From positions 1 to 12,911 of the forward strand of contig DOIU01000023.1 of NCBI GenBank assembly GCA_003511825.1: DNA of 12,911 nt. The letters are read 5' to 3'. Made by a program: the position numbers and the translations under genes. This stretch comes from Gammaproteobacteria bacterium (GTDB lineage Bacteria > Pseudomonadota > Gammaproteobacteria > Granulosicoccales > Granulosicoccaceae). Position 1 is the stretch's first letter. Every line of letters starts with the position of its first letter. Below the pieces are notes generated by a model, which saw nothing but the letters and a program-made list of their open reading frames with translations, was not told the origin of the DNA and did not search any database. Shown here one piece after another: positions 6,161 through 12,911 of the stretch.

Positions 6161-6745
6161 ATGATGACCAATGCAGATATTAGCCGTTTTCCTGTGCCAG
6201 ACCTGAATGCCTTGCCGGAGGATATTCGCGAGAAGATTCTCGCCGTCCAGGAAAAATCCGGATTCATACCGAATGTATTTATGGTGCTAGCACATCGCCC
6301 TGAAGAGTTTCGGACCTTTTTTGCATACCATGATGCACTGATGGAGTCTGACAGTGGCTTGAGTAAAGCAGAGCGCGAGATGATCGTGGTGGCTACATCT
6401 AACCATAACGGCTGCCAGTATTGCGTGATTGCTCACGGGGCCATTTTGCGCATCCGTGCCAAAGATCCTCTCGTCGCTGATCAGGTGGCGATCAATTACC
6501 GCAAAGCGGACATCAGTCCTCGACAGAAAGCCATGCTGGATTTTGCCATGAAGGTGGCGGTCAACTCCCAGTCAGTGGGTGATGCCGACTATGAAGCGCT
6601 CTATGCGGAGGGCTTTAGCGACGAGGATATATGGGACATCACGGCGATTACGGGGTTTTTTGGCCTCTCCAACCGTATGGCCAATGCCTTGTCGATGCGT
6701 CCGAATGATGAGTTCTACATGCTCGGTCGTCAGCCTCGCCAATAG
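6161..6745 (+). CDS. Peroxidase-related protein, AhpD-like/carboxymuconolactone decarboxylase fold
   Basis: A 194-residue protein. The start is set by TAAGGAG (6151-6157) before ATG 6161; a second ATG follows directly at 6164. The all-helical AhpD fold is marked by LSKAEREMIVVATSNHNGCQ and YCVIAHG, with Cys85-Gln-Tyr-Cys88 and His92 forming the CxxCxxxH redox centre that in AhpD reduces peroxides or a disulfide partner. The opening (FPVPDLNALPEDIREKI) and tail (FGLSNRMANAL) match the 'peroxidase-related enzyme' subgroup. It lies 20 bases after acuI and is probably the third gene of the acuR operon. A thiol-based protective role beside an electrophile-detoxifying enzyme is plausible but inferred; the substrate is unknown. 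Confidence 0.85.
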   Translation: MMTNADISRFPVPDLNALPEDIREKILAVQEKSGFIPNVFMVLAHRPEEFRTFFAYHDALMESDSGLSKAEREMIVVATSNHNGCQYCVIAHGAILRIRAKDPLVADQVAINYRKADISPRQKAMLDFAMKVAVNSQSVGDADYEALYAEGFSDEDIWDITAITGFFGLSNRMANALSMRPNDEFYMLGRQPRQ

Positions 6746-6751
6746 TCCCTC

Positions 6752-6778
6752 GGGGCGATCGCAGGCTGCGGTCGCCCC
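6752..6778 (+). terminator. Strong hairpin after the acu operon
   Basis: GGGGCGATCGCA (6752-6763), loop GGC, TGCGGTCGCCCC (6767-6778): a 12-bp stem with one G-T wobble, starting six bases after the stop codon. No T-run follows, so it is either a weak intrinsic terminator or an mRNA 3'-end stabiliser. Confidence 0.5.
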
Positions 6779-6978
6779 AAAGTTCACCCGTATCTCAGCT
6801 ACCTGCGTTGATGGTGCATCATGCGCTATCAGCCCCTAACGATTGATGGCACTTGAAAAGCGCGCACAAATACGCGAGTCTTCGGTGCTGCGAGCGTAGG
6901 GTTCAGATGGTAACGCTCTCTCCCAATCGCCGTTCCCAATACATAACCGAATGACTCACTATCCGTAGGAAGACACTT
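6779..6978. other. Intergenic region before the SCP2-like gene
   Basis: No gene is visible. A GGAAG Shine-Dalgarno (6968-6972) precedes the next ATG. I saw no promoter pair good enough to annotate. Confidence 0.5.
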
Positions 6979-7497
6979 ATGCTGAAACAGACGCTCATGG
7001 GCGCTTTTGCGCTTGGAATATCCGCTCCAACCTTTGCCGATAGCTTTATGGATGCCAAGTGGGCCGCAGCCTTATGTGAGGCGTGGAATACGAGTAAGGT
7101 CTTGTCCGAAGACCTCGTGCGCGATGAGTGGATGGCGAACAACTCTCGCGGCTACAAGCTTATCCGCATGTTTCGTGAAGAGTGTGGCGAGGTCACGCAG
7201 ATTCAGCTCACCATTGAGGCGCGCGACGGGAAAGCGTTCTGCAGTTATGGCGGAGCTGCCGATGACCAAAAATTGGAGAAAACCGTCGACTATCAGCTCA
7301 GTGCGTCAGATCGCCGATGGACAGAAATGGGCAGTGGCGAGTATGGACCGTTTAAAGCCATGATGTTCGGCTACATCACCGTGAAAGGGCCCTACGATGA
7401 GGCGATGTATCACATGAAGCCTTTCAGTGAATTCCTTGCGCTTGCCGGCACCATCCCAGGCGAAAAGGGTGCAGAGCATTGTCCCAGTAGCCAATAG
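6979..7497 (+). CDS. Exported SCP2-like (sterol-carrier-fold) protein
   Basis: A 172-residue protein with ATG 6979 preceded by GGAAG. An N-terminal export signal is apparent: basic start, hydrophobic LMGAFALGISA and likely cleavage after PTFA. The body resembles the SCP2 lipid-binding fold: IQLTIEARDGKAFCSYGG, then DYQLSASDRRWTEMGSGEYG and FKAMMFGYITVKGPYDEAM around residues 130-150. Four Cys in the mature part (LCEAW, EECGE, AFCSY, EHCPSS) may pair as disulfides, consistent with a periplasmic location. A lipid or hydrophobic-ligand carrier is likely by fold, but the ligand is unknown. The DUF3422 gene follows after 20 bases, suggesting co-transcription. The SCP2 assignment is from pattern only. 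Confidence 0.7.
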   Translation: MLKQTLMGAFALGISAPTFADSFMDAKWAAALCEAWNTSKVLSEDLVRDEWMANNSRGYKLIRMFREECGEVTQIQLTIEARDGKAFCSYGGAADDQKLEKTVDYQLSASDRRWTEMGSGEYGPFKAMMFGYITVKGPYDEAMYHMKPFSEFLALAGTIPGEKGAEHCPSSQ

Positions 7498-7517
7498 CGC
7501 TGCGTGGTCATCCATTG

Positions 7518-8819
7518 ATGCCTCTACAATCGGACCATCATCATCCGCAGCGTTTTGACTTGGTCAATGAGCTGCATGCGCGCCCGTTTCCACAAGTCAG
7601 GGCGCCTGGGGCTGCCGCTTTTATTGCGTTTAAAGTGCCGCAGGACGCCGTCAATCGCGACCCTTATCTGGATCGTGCGCATTTGTATGCCTTGTTGAAT
7701 CACTACGCCGCTGCGTTGCCTGCACAAGACGCGGACCACTACTATGGCAGCTTGGGAGATGCGCGATTACGTTGGGAACGTCACAACGAGTTTATGACCT
7801 ACACGCTCTATACAACGAGCGAGGCGGACACTCCGTTTCAAGAAGTGTTGTTCGATGTGTTCCCAAGTGAGTGGATCGCGATGGCCCCCGGCAAGGTCTT
7901 AACCTCTGCACTGGTCGAGTTACACAGTATCTCGTCACTCTCTTCAGGTGTGGCGATGTTGGACAAAGATGTCGGCCCCTATTTTGTGTCAGAGAGTTTC
8001 GCGGCATCGCGGGTCATCGAGGACAAAGCCATCGTCTGCAGTGACTTCCGTATTGATGCCGGCGGTCATGTGCGTTTTGCCGTGCTCGCAGCGGACGACA
8101 TCACGCCGCGACGATTGGGTCGAGTTGTGCAGCGACTGATGGAAATTGAGACCTATAAGTCGATGGCAATGCTGACGTTGCCGCAGGCACGCCGCGTCGC
8201 TGCTCGCGTCAGCGAGTTGGATGGGCAGTTAACGGCCTTGGTGCAGTCGATGTCGCAGCGACAAGAGGCGGAAGGGGATACCCTGGCCGGGTTGCTCAAG
8301 ATTGCTGCAGAGATTGAAGTCTTGGTCTCCACCACGGCTTTTCGATTCAGTGCGGCAGGTGCGTATGAAGCCATTGTCAGCCAACGGCTCAGTATATTGC
8401 GAGAGGAACGGTTAGAGGGGCGGCAGATGATCTCGGAGTTTATGCTGCGCCGATTCGAACCGGCAATGCGCACATGTCGCTCTGCCCAGGCGCGGTTGGC
8501 AGACTTGTCAAAGCGGGCTGCCCGTGCGTCGAACTTGCTGCGTACGCGCGTGGATGTGGCCACCTCGGCGCAAAACCAGAAGTTGCTGGAAAGCATGGAT
8601 CAGCGTGCTGAGTTGCAGTTGCGATTGCAGGAAACAGTCGAGGGGCTGTCTGTGGTGGCCATCAGCTATTATGCAGTGAACCTGCTTAGCTATTTGCTGT
8701 ATCCCTTCGTGCAGACAATGGGGCTGGAGAAGAAATTTCTGACTGCTTTGCTCGTTGTTCCCGTTGTGGTCGGCGTCTTGTGGATGACAAAGCGCATTAA
8801 GCGGAAACTGCATCACTGA
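7518..8819 (+). CDS. DUF3422 family protein with C-terminal membrane helices
   Basis: A 433-residue protein. ATG 7518 is preferred; an adjacent TTG at 7515 would add one residue. No clear Shine-Dalgarno is visible, so translation may depend on the upstream gene. The start HPQRFDLVNELHARPFP (residues 9-25) is the signature of the DUF3422 family. A long helical, Arg/Gln/Leu-rich middle (about residues 235-370) looks like coiled coil. The last 60 residues hold two membrane segments (VVAISYYAVNLLSYLLYPFV and FLTALLVVPVVVGVLWM) and end in the basic tail KRIKRKLHH, so the bulk probably faces the cytoplasm. The overall layout, soluble coiled coil plus a C-terminal hairpin anchor, loosely recalls CorA-type proteins, but no GMN motif is present. 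Function unknown. Confidence 0.85.
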   Translation: MPLQSDHHHPQRFDLVNELHARPFPQVRAPGAAAFIAFKVPQDAVNRDPYLDRAHLYALLNHYAAALPAQDADHYYGSLGDARLRWERHNEFMTYTLYTTSEADTPFQEVLFDVFPSEWIAMAPGKVLTSALVELHSISSLSSGVAMLDKDVGPYFVSESFAASRVIEDKAIVCSDFRIDAGGHVRFAVLAADDITPRRLGRVVQRLMEIETYKSMAMLTLPQARRVAARVSELDGQLTALVQSMSQRQEAEGDTLAGLLKIAAEIEVLVSTTAFRFSAAGAYEAIVSQRLSILREERLEGRQMISEFMLRRFEPAMRTCRSAQARLADLSKRAARASNLLRTRVDVATSAQNQKLLESMDQRAELQLRLQETVEGLSVVAISYYAVNLLSYLLYPFVQTMGLEKKFLTALLVVPVVVGVLWMTKRIKRKLHH

Positions 8820-8849
8820 CTGAGAGGGTGGGCAGTGAGCAAAAACGGT

Positions 8850-8910
8850 GTGATCGCGCCCATGGCGTACGGCAGCTTTGACTGCCTTGGCCATGGGCGT
8901 GACGGATCAC
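8850..8910 (-). terminator. Nested hairpin between convergent genes; minus-strand intrinsic terminator
   Basis: Three stems are stacked: GTGATC (8850-8855) with GATCAC (8905-8910), CGCCCATGGC (8857-8866) with GCCATGGGCG (8890-8899), and GGCAG (8871-8875) with CTGCC (8882-8886). On the minus strand a run of five T (complement of 8841-8845) follows the stem, fitting a rho-independent terminator for the cyo-sco-MFS operon. The hairpin could also slow plus-strand transcription, although no T-run is seen on that side. The MFS stop codon lies inside the outer stem. Confidence 0.7.
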
Positions 8911-10118
8911 TCCTCGCCGGCGCGGGCGAACAGCGGTTTGTCGTGGCGATACACATCCTCTCGACGAACTGCAGTTAAAAAGAAGAGCCCAAGCAGCATC
9001 AGTGCTACTACGCCTAAGATGGGTAGTGTGAAACTGCCGCGGGATTCAGCAAGGGCGCCCGACGCAATCGGCGATAACACCTGAGCGATACAATACCCCA
9101 AAGTGAGGCGCCCCATAATTTGGCTGGATTGGCCGCGAAATCGGCGCCCAACGGTCGCGAGTGTCAGCGACACTATGCCCATAAAGCTAAAACCGAACAA
9201 CACCGCGGCACCGATCGTACCCTCAAGCGACGCGGTGTTCACCAGTACCAGATTGCCGATGATATTGGTGGCGAAAGCCAGCATCAGGGCGTCAAGGTAA
9301 CTGATACGGCGGGCGATGGCTTCCCAAATCAGCGGGGCCGGGGTTGCTGCCAAGCCGACCACGAGCCACATTTTTGCGCCAAATCCGGGCAGAGGTTGCA
9401 TCTCAGCCATCAAGGACGTGAATGTGACGTTCATGGTGTTACTGAAGCCTGCACAAAAGTAAGCGCCTTGCATTAACCATAACCAGCGAGCAGAGGGCAG
9501 TTCGGCAAGCACGCCTCGGGATGTGTTGAGAGGTTCGTGGGTTTCAGGCTTAGGCAGTGGCAATAGTCCCATCGCAGGTACTAACAACACCATACCCAAG
9601 GCGGCGAGGACTAACCACTGTAGGCGCCAGTGGAGACCTAACATCTCGTGCAAGAATTCAACGGCGAGTGCGCTGAATACAATACCAAGCCCCATGCCGC
9701 AGAAATATACGCCAAGGCGAATACTGTGGCCGTTTTGATGCAACCAGTTAACAATCAGCCCCGCGCCGAACATAAAACCGGCTGCGGCGCTGATGCCGGC
9801 AAAAAAACGGCTGACACCCCAAACCAGGATGTGTTCATTCATGGCCATGACAGCGGTGGCAATAACCGAGACCACCAAGCCGTAACGGTAGAAAAAATCT
9901 TTTGCCTTCAAATCAGAAACCAGCCAGACGACGAATAGGCCAACGAGGTAGCCCATATATCCCCAGCCAGCGAGCAAACCGGCACTGCTCTCGGTGATCA
10001 GTTCTTGGCCTTGCATCACCGGTATCATCGGAGTGAATGCATAGCGGCCGAGGCCCATGCATAAAACTAATGAACATATGCCTGCCAAAAGTACGGTATG
10101 ACGTTCAGCCTTGATCAA
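8907..10118 (-). CDS. MFS transporter, YbfB/YjiJ family
   Basis: A 403-residue, very hydrophobic protein with about 12 membrane segments. The opening LLAGICSLVLCMGLGRYAFT with PMIPVM, and SSAGLLAGWGYMGYLVG in the first loop, are typical of the YbfB/YjiJ group of major facilitator proteins, whose substrates are mostly unknown. The start is TTG 10118: minus-strand GGGAG sits six bases before it, and the next in-frame ATG (residue 21) would remove most of the first helix. The start overlaps the end of the SCO gene by 14 bases, so it is the last gene of the oxidase operon and probably translationally coupled. Export of a solute or metal complex linked to respiration is speculation. Confidence 0.88.
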   Translation of the reverse strand: MIKAERHTVLLAGICSLVLCMGLGRYAFTPMIPVMQGQELITESSAGLLAGWGYMGYLVGLFVVWLVSDLKAKDFFYRYGLVVSVIATAVMAMNEHILVWGVSRFFAGISAAAGFMFGAGLIVNWLHQNGHSIRLGVYFCGMGLGIVFSALAVEFLHEMLGLHWRLQWLVLAALGMVLLVPAMGLLPLPKPETHEPLNTSRGVLAELPSARWLWLMQGAYFCAGFSNTMNVTFTSLMAEMQPLPGFGAKMWLVVGLAATPAPLIWEAIARRISYLDALMLAFATNIIGNLVLVNTASLEGTIGAAVLFGFSFMGIVSLTLATVGRRFRGQSSQIMGRLTLGYCIAQVLSPIASGALAESRGSFTLPILGVVALMLLGLFFLTAVRREDVYRHDKPLFARAGEE

Positions 10119-10737
10119 CTTGCGCTCCCGTGTATTGTTTTAGTCGTGCCGCGAGTTCGTTGGGCGTGGTGCTGTGACGCATGGCATCCACCAGTTCACC
10201 GTCGCGGTCAATAATAAAAAAACGTGATGTGTGTAGGTATTCGTAGTCGCCGCCATCCTCAGACTCAGTACGTTCATACCAAGCGCCGTAGCGACGGGTT
10301 AACTTTGCTATTTCTTGCTGAGTGCCGATCAGTCCGGCAATTTTCGGGTGCCAGCTGCGGGTATAGGCATCCAGTGATCGTATATCGTCACGCCAAGGGT
10401 CAATGCTGATCATCAAGGCTTGCAGCTCGTTGACTTGCTGGTAAGGCAGCCGGTCAAACGCGGCCTTCAAGACCGCCATGGAGGTGTCACAGTAGTTAGT
10501 GCAACCCAGGAATCCAAAGTAGATCACAACCACTTTGCCGCGATAATCAGACAGTGACACCGGCCCATAAAGCCCTTCGAGTGTAAATTCGCCGCCTAAT
10601 GAACCGTCCGCGTTGCCCACGCCGCCCAGAGGCTGATTGCTATCAGCCACCCAAGCGCCAATCAGGCCGCCTATAAACAAGGCAGCCACGATAGGCAGTG
10701 CGATACGCAGCCCGCGCTGCGGTACACCGTTGCTCAT
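10105..10737 (-). CDS. SCO1/SenC family copper chaperone
   Basis: A 210-residue protein. ATG 10737 overlaps the cyoD stop in a TGATG junction, which fixes the start; the frame extends further upstream only as a shadow of cyoD. One N-terminal membrane anchor (IALPIVAALFIGGLIGAWV, residues 12-30) is followed by a periplasmic thioredoxin-like domain: VVVIYFGFLGCTNYC (69-83), LMISIDPWRDD and DYEYLHTSRFFIID (164-177). Cys79 and Cys83 (CxxxC) plus His169 are the expected copper ligands. SCO proteins deliver copper or act as thiol reductases for oxidase assembly, classically the CuA site of cytochrome c oxidase subunit II. This operon encodes a quinol-type oxidase, which normally lacks CuA, so a role at CuB or in redox defence should be considered. 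Confidence 0.9.
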   Translation of the reverse strand: MSNGVPQRGLRIALPIVAALFIGGLIGAWVADSNQPLGGVGNADGSLGGEFTLEGLYGPVSLSDYRGKVVVIYFGFLGCTNYCDTSMAVLKAAFDRLPYQQVNELQALMISIDPWRDDIRSLDAYTRSWHPKIAGLIGTQQEIAKLTRRYGAWYERTESEDGGDYEYLHTSRFFIIDRDGELVDAMRHSTTPNELAARLKQYTGAQVDQG

Positions 10738-11069
10738 CAGTGACCCATGAGCATATTGTGGTTCATGTTCTGCATAACCCAGATCGATCCGACAATAAGG
10801 ATGGCGACCAGGACCACCACGAAAATAGCGGTGATGATGTTCCACCACTGTTCGGAGGCGTTGTTCATGTGCAGAAAGAACACGAGTTGCACTAATACTT
10901 GAGCAACGGCGCATACAAAGATTGTGATGATTGTCAGTGTGCGATCAAAATCGCCGCTCATCACCATAAAAAATGGCAGGGCCGTGAGCCCGATAGACAA
11001 GAGCAGGCCAACGATGTATTCGCCGACACTGCCATGACTCGCGCCATGTTCGGTTGTGCTGTGACCCAT
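10737..11069 (-). CDS. cyoD: Cytochrome bo3 ubiquinol oxidase subunit IV
   Basis: A 110-residue protein, the same size as other CyoD proteins. Three membrane helices are visible: EYIVGLLLSIGLTALPFFMV, LTIITIFVCAVAQVLVQLVF and IITAIFVVVLVAILIVGSIW, with the family motif FLHMN between the last two. ATG 11069 overlaps the cyoC stop (TGATG), with GGAG upstream. CyoD is a small accessory subunit that helps assembly and stability of the oxidase in the cytoplasmic membrane. The C-terminus is Met/His-rich (NMNHNMLMGH), possibly by chance. Confidence 0.93.
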   Translation of the reverse strand: MGHSTTEHGASHGSVGEYIVGLLLSIGLTALPFFMVMSGDFDRTLTIITIFVCAVAQVLVQLVFFLHMNNASEQWWNIITAIFVVVLVAILIVGSIWVMQNMNHNMLMGH

Positions 11070-11695
11070 CAGACCATCTCCATCAGATAAACAACGCTGA
11101 ATACGCAAATCCAGATAATGTCCAGAAAGTGCCAAAACAGGCTGAGACACATCAGTCGGGTACGATTTTGAGTCGTAATGCCGTCCCGATGCAGGTGATA
11201 AAAGATCGCTACCAACCAACACATACCCGCAAACACGTGCAGTCCGTGGGTACCTATCAGGCCATAAAATCCTGACCAAGCGCCCGATGACCAAGGTGAC
11301 GCACCGACATGTGTGAGGTGGATAAACTCTTTGATCTCCATGATCAAAAAGCCTGCGCCGAGGGCAAACGTAATGCCAAGCCATAGATAGAGCTGTTTGC
11401 GGTCGTTGTCATTCGCCCCAAGCATTGCCATGCCAAAGGTGAAACTACTCAACAGCAATAGCGCCGTTTCCATGGCAACGTAATCCAGCTCAAACAGCTC
11501 GCTGGCCAACGGCGCATCGACAAAGTTGCCGCGCAATACGGCATAAGTGGCAAAGATACTGGCGAACAAAATACAATCAGAAAGGATGTAGATCCAAAAT
11601 CCGAAGACTGTATCGCCTTCCATATCGTGGTGATGTTCACCGTCAATATAGCCCGTATAGCCGGCCTCTGGAGCAGGCATTGAAGTATTACTCAT
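11069..11695 (-). CDS. cyoC: Cytochrome bo3 ubiquinol oxidase subunit III
   Basis: A 208-residue protein with five likely membrane helices, as in CyoC. Family blocks are FGFWIYILSDCILFASIFAT near residue 31, FELDYVAMETALLLLSSFTF, YLWLGITFALGAGFLIMEIK, IGTHGLHVFAGMCWL and RLMCLSLFWHFLDIIWICVF, the last two carrying the conserved His residues of haem-copper subunit III. It stabilises subunit I and supports the proton path. The start follows GAGGAG seven bases upstream, 11 bases after cyoB ends. The N-terminal tail has an acidic and His cluster (DGEHHHDMEGD). Confidence 0.95.
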   Translation of the reverse strand: MSNTSMPAPEAGYTGYIDGEHHHDMEGDTVFGFWIYILSDCILFASIFATYAVLRGNFVDAPLASELFELDYVAMETALLLLSSFTFGMAMLGANDNDRKQLYLWLGITFALGAGFLIMEIKEFIHLTHVGASPWSSGAWSGFYGLIGTHGLHVFAGMCWLVAIFYHLHRDGITTQNRTRLMCLSLFWHFLDIIWICVFSVVYLMEMV

Positions 11696-11706
11696 GTCTG
11701 TCTCCT
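11696..11706 (-). promoter_or_regulatory. Shine-Dalgarno for cyoC
   Basis: Minus-strand GAGGAG in the 11-base cyoB-cyoC gap fixes the cyoC ATG at 11695. Confidence 0.7.
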
Positions 11707-12911
11707 CTATAAGCCGACAGGAACCGCAGTAACGGCTTCGTCAGTCTTGGTTTCGGGCTCATCGCCCCCTTGCGTTAAACGCTGACGACCGCGGGCATAG
11801 TTTTCCCACCGCTCGCGTTCAATCGCTTCGATTTGCTCAACGGGCACCCAGTAGTCTTTCTGGCCAAAGAAATTCCAGATCAAGAAGGCTGCAACCATGC
11901 CGAGCGTGCTGATAATGGCCAGCCACCAGACGTACCAGACCATGGCAAGACCCATCACCAGGGAGAGTCCACCAATGACCACACCCGCCCACGTGTTAGA
12001 TGGCATGTGGATAGGCTCGTATTTTGGTGGCGCTTTACCGTCAAGGCCGTGTGCTTTGAGGTAGCTCAGTTGGTCCCGGTCGCGGACGTCGGGCAATACC
12101 GCAAAGTTGTAGAAAGGCGGGGGTGAGCTGGTCGTCCACTCCAACGTGCGTGCATCCCAAGGATCACCGGTGAGATCGAGGTTCTTTTGTTGGTCACGAA
12201 TACTCGCGAGAATTTGGTACAGCTGAATCGCGATTGCGCACAAGATAACAACCGCGCCCACTGCTGCAACAACTAGCCAAAAATTCCACACGGGGTTGTC
12301 ATAGTAGTTCAGTCGCCGTGTCATGCCCATGAAACCGAGGATGTAAAGCGGCATAAAGGCGAGGAAAAAGCCAACGGTCCATAAGCCTGCGGCCCATTTA
12401 CCCAGCGTTTCATCCATCGTGAACCCGGTCGCTTTCGGGAACCAATACGTGATGCCCGCAAACAGCCCGAAAACCACGCCGCCAATAATCACGTTGTGGA
12501 AATGGGCGACCAAAAAGAGGCTGTTATGCAGCACGAAATCTGCCGCTGGGATGGCAAGCATAACGCCGGTTAAGCCGCCAAGCGCGAAAGTGGCATAAAA
12601 TCCCATGGTCCACCAAATCGGTGCCGAAAACTCCACACGACCCTTGTACATGGTGAATAGCCAATTAAATAGCTTCACCCCCGTTGGTATGGAGATGATC
12701 ATGGTGGCGATGCCGAAGAAGGCATTCACGTTTGCGCCGCCACCCATGGTAAAGAAGTGGTGCAACCATACGCAGAATGAGAGCAGCATGATGCAGGCGG
12801 TAGCCCAGACCAGAGATGTGTAGCCAAACAGGCGCTTGCGTGCATAGGTGGCAGTCACCTCGGAGAAAACGCCAAAGCAAGGCAACACCAAGATGTACAC
12901 CTCGGGATGAC
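11707..12911 (-). CDS. cyoB: Cytochrome bo3 ubiquinol oxidase subunit I, C-terminal 401 residues (5' end outside window)
   Basis: The frame is open to the window edge and begins there with HPEVYILVLP, so the GTG at 12900 is an internal Val, not a start. HPEVY holds a CuB-ligand His and the Tyr cross-linked to it; WLHHFFTMG holds the other two CuB His; AHFHN holds the haem-iron ligands. All ligands expected in this part of subunit I are present, so the enzyme looks active. KATGFTMDETLGKWA and the proline-rich stretch TSSPPPFYNFAVLP are typical of the quinol oxidase (CyoB) branch. It reduces O2 to water and pumps protons in the cytoplasmic membrane, taking electrons from quinol. The hydrophilic C-terminal tail (about 40 residues, EREERWEN-like, ending VTAVPVGL) is cytoplasmic. 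The operon continues with cyoC, cyoD, the SCO gene and the MFS gene; cyoA would lie beyond the window. Confidence 0.96.
   Translation of the reverse strand, partial: HPEVYILVLPCFGVFSEVTATYARKRLFGYTSLVWATACIMLLSFCVWLHHFFTMGGGANVNAFFGIATMIISIPTGVKLFNWLFTMYKGRVEFSAPIWWTMGFYATFALGGLTGVMLAIPAADFVLHNSLFLVAHFHNVIIGGVVFGLFAGITYWFPKATGFTMDETLGKWAAGLWTVGFFLAFMPLYILGFMGMTRRLNYYDNPVWNFWLVVAAVGAVVILCAIAIQLYQILASIRDQQKNLDLTGDPWDARTLEWTTSSPPPFYNFAVLPDVRDRDQLSYLKAHGLDGKAPPKYEPIHMPSNTWAGVVIGGLSLVMGLAMVWYVWWLAIISTLGMVAAFLIWNFFGQKDYWVPVEQIEAIERERWENYARGRQRLTQGGDEPETKTDEAVTAVPVGL

Noticed and set aside
6161..6745. DMSP lyase (DddL or other) as the third acu gene
   Set aside because: The protein has the AhpD CxxCxxxH motif and no cupin metal-binding motif.
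6853..6881. TTGAAA at 6853 as a -35 box for the SCP2-like gene
   Set aside because: No acceptable -10 lies 16-18 bases downstream.
8508..8894. Minus-strand open frame overlapping the DUF3422 3' end and the hairpin
   Set aside because: Antisense to a confident coding region, low-complexity His/Gln composition, and it crosses the terminator structure.
10737..11384. Longer 215-residue version of CyoD and 269-residue version of SCO
   Set aside because: The extra N-terminal residues are out-of-frame readings of the upstream gene; TGATG overlaps at 11069 and 10737 give family-length proteins.
11833..12126. Plus-strand open frames within cyoB
   Set aside because: Antisense shadows of a highly conserved oxidase subunit.

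Overview
The window reads as chromosomal DNA of a Gram-negative proteobacterium. Evidence is a cyo-type haem-copper quinol oxidase operon, an exported c-type cytochrome module, a TetR/AcuI pair, and proteobacterial families such as DUF3422 and the YbfB/YjiJ MFS transporters. The acrylate-linked acuR-acuI pair and the gene mix suggest a marine gammaproteobacterium; that placement is inference. There are no RNA genes, CRISPR arrays, insertion sequences or phage genes. Several genes end in TAG, so the genetic code looks standard.

Region 1 (1-3782, plus strand) is a tightly packed exported haem module. An NHL-repeat protein, whose start lies before the window, carries two six-bladed propellers with a single CxxCH haem site between them. 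Its reading frame is broken by one in-frame TAG at 454-456. It overlaps a small exported YtkA/FixH-like protein with an MPGHGHGM motif, which in turn overlaps a di-haem cytochrome c peroxidase/MauG-like protein. A small VOC (glyoxalase-fold) gene follows at 3862-4236.

Region 2 (4237-6778, plus) is an acrylate/acryloyl-CoA detoxification unit: an AcuR-like TetR repressor, acryloyl-CoA reductase AcuI, and an AhpD-fold peroxidase-related protein. A candidate promoter places the acuR transcript start at or next to its ATG (leaderless), with an 8-bp palindrome between the -35 and -10 elements. A strong hairpin follows the last gene.

Region 3 (6779-8819, plus) holds a secreted SCP2-like protein and a DUF3422 protein with C-terminal membrane helices.

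Region 4 (8850-12911, minus) is the 3' part of a cytochrome bo3-type quinol oxidase operon: cyoB (cut by the window edge), cyoC and cyoD, then an SCO1/SenC copper chaperone and a YbfB/YjiJ-type MFS transporter. The last three junctions are stop/start overlaps. The operon converges on region 3, and a nested hairpin with a U-run on the minus-strand side sits between them.

Most notable are the split haem-propeller gene and its two overlapping partners, the leaderless autoregulated acuR promoter, and an SCO gene in a quinol oxidase operon at the position where cyoE usually lies.
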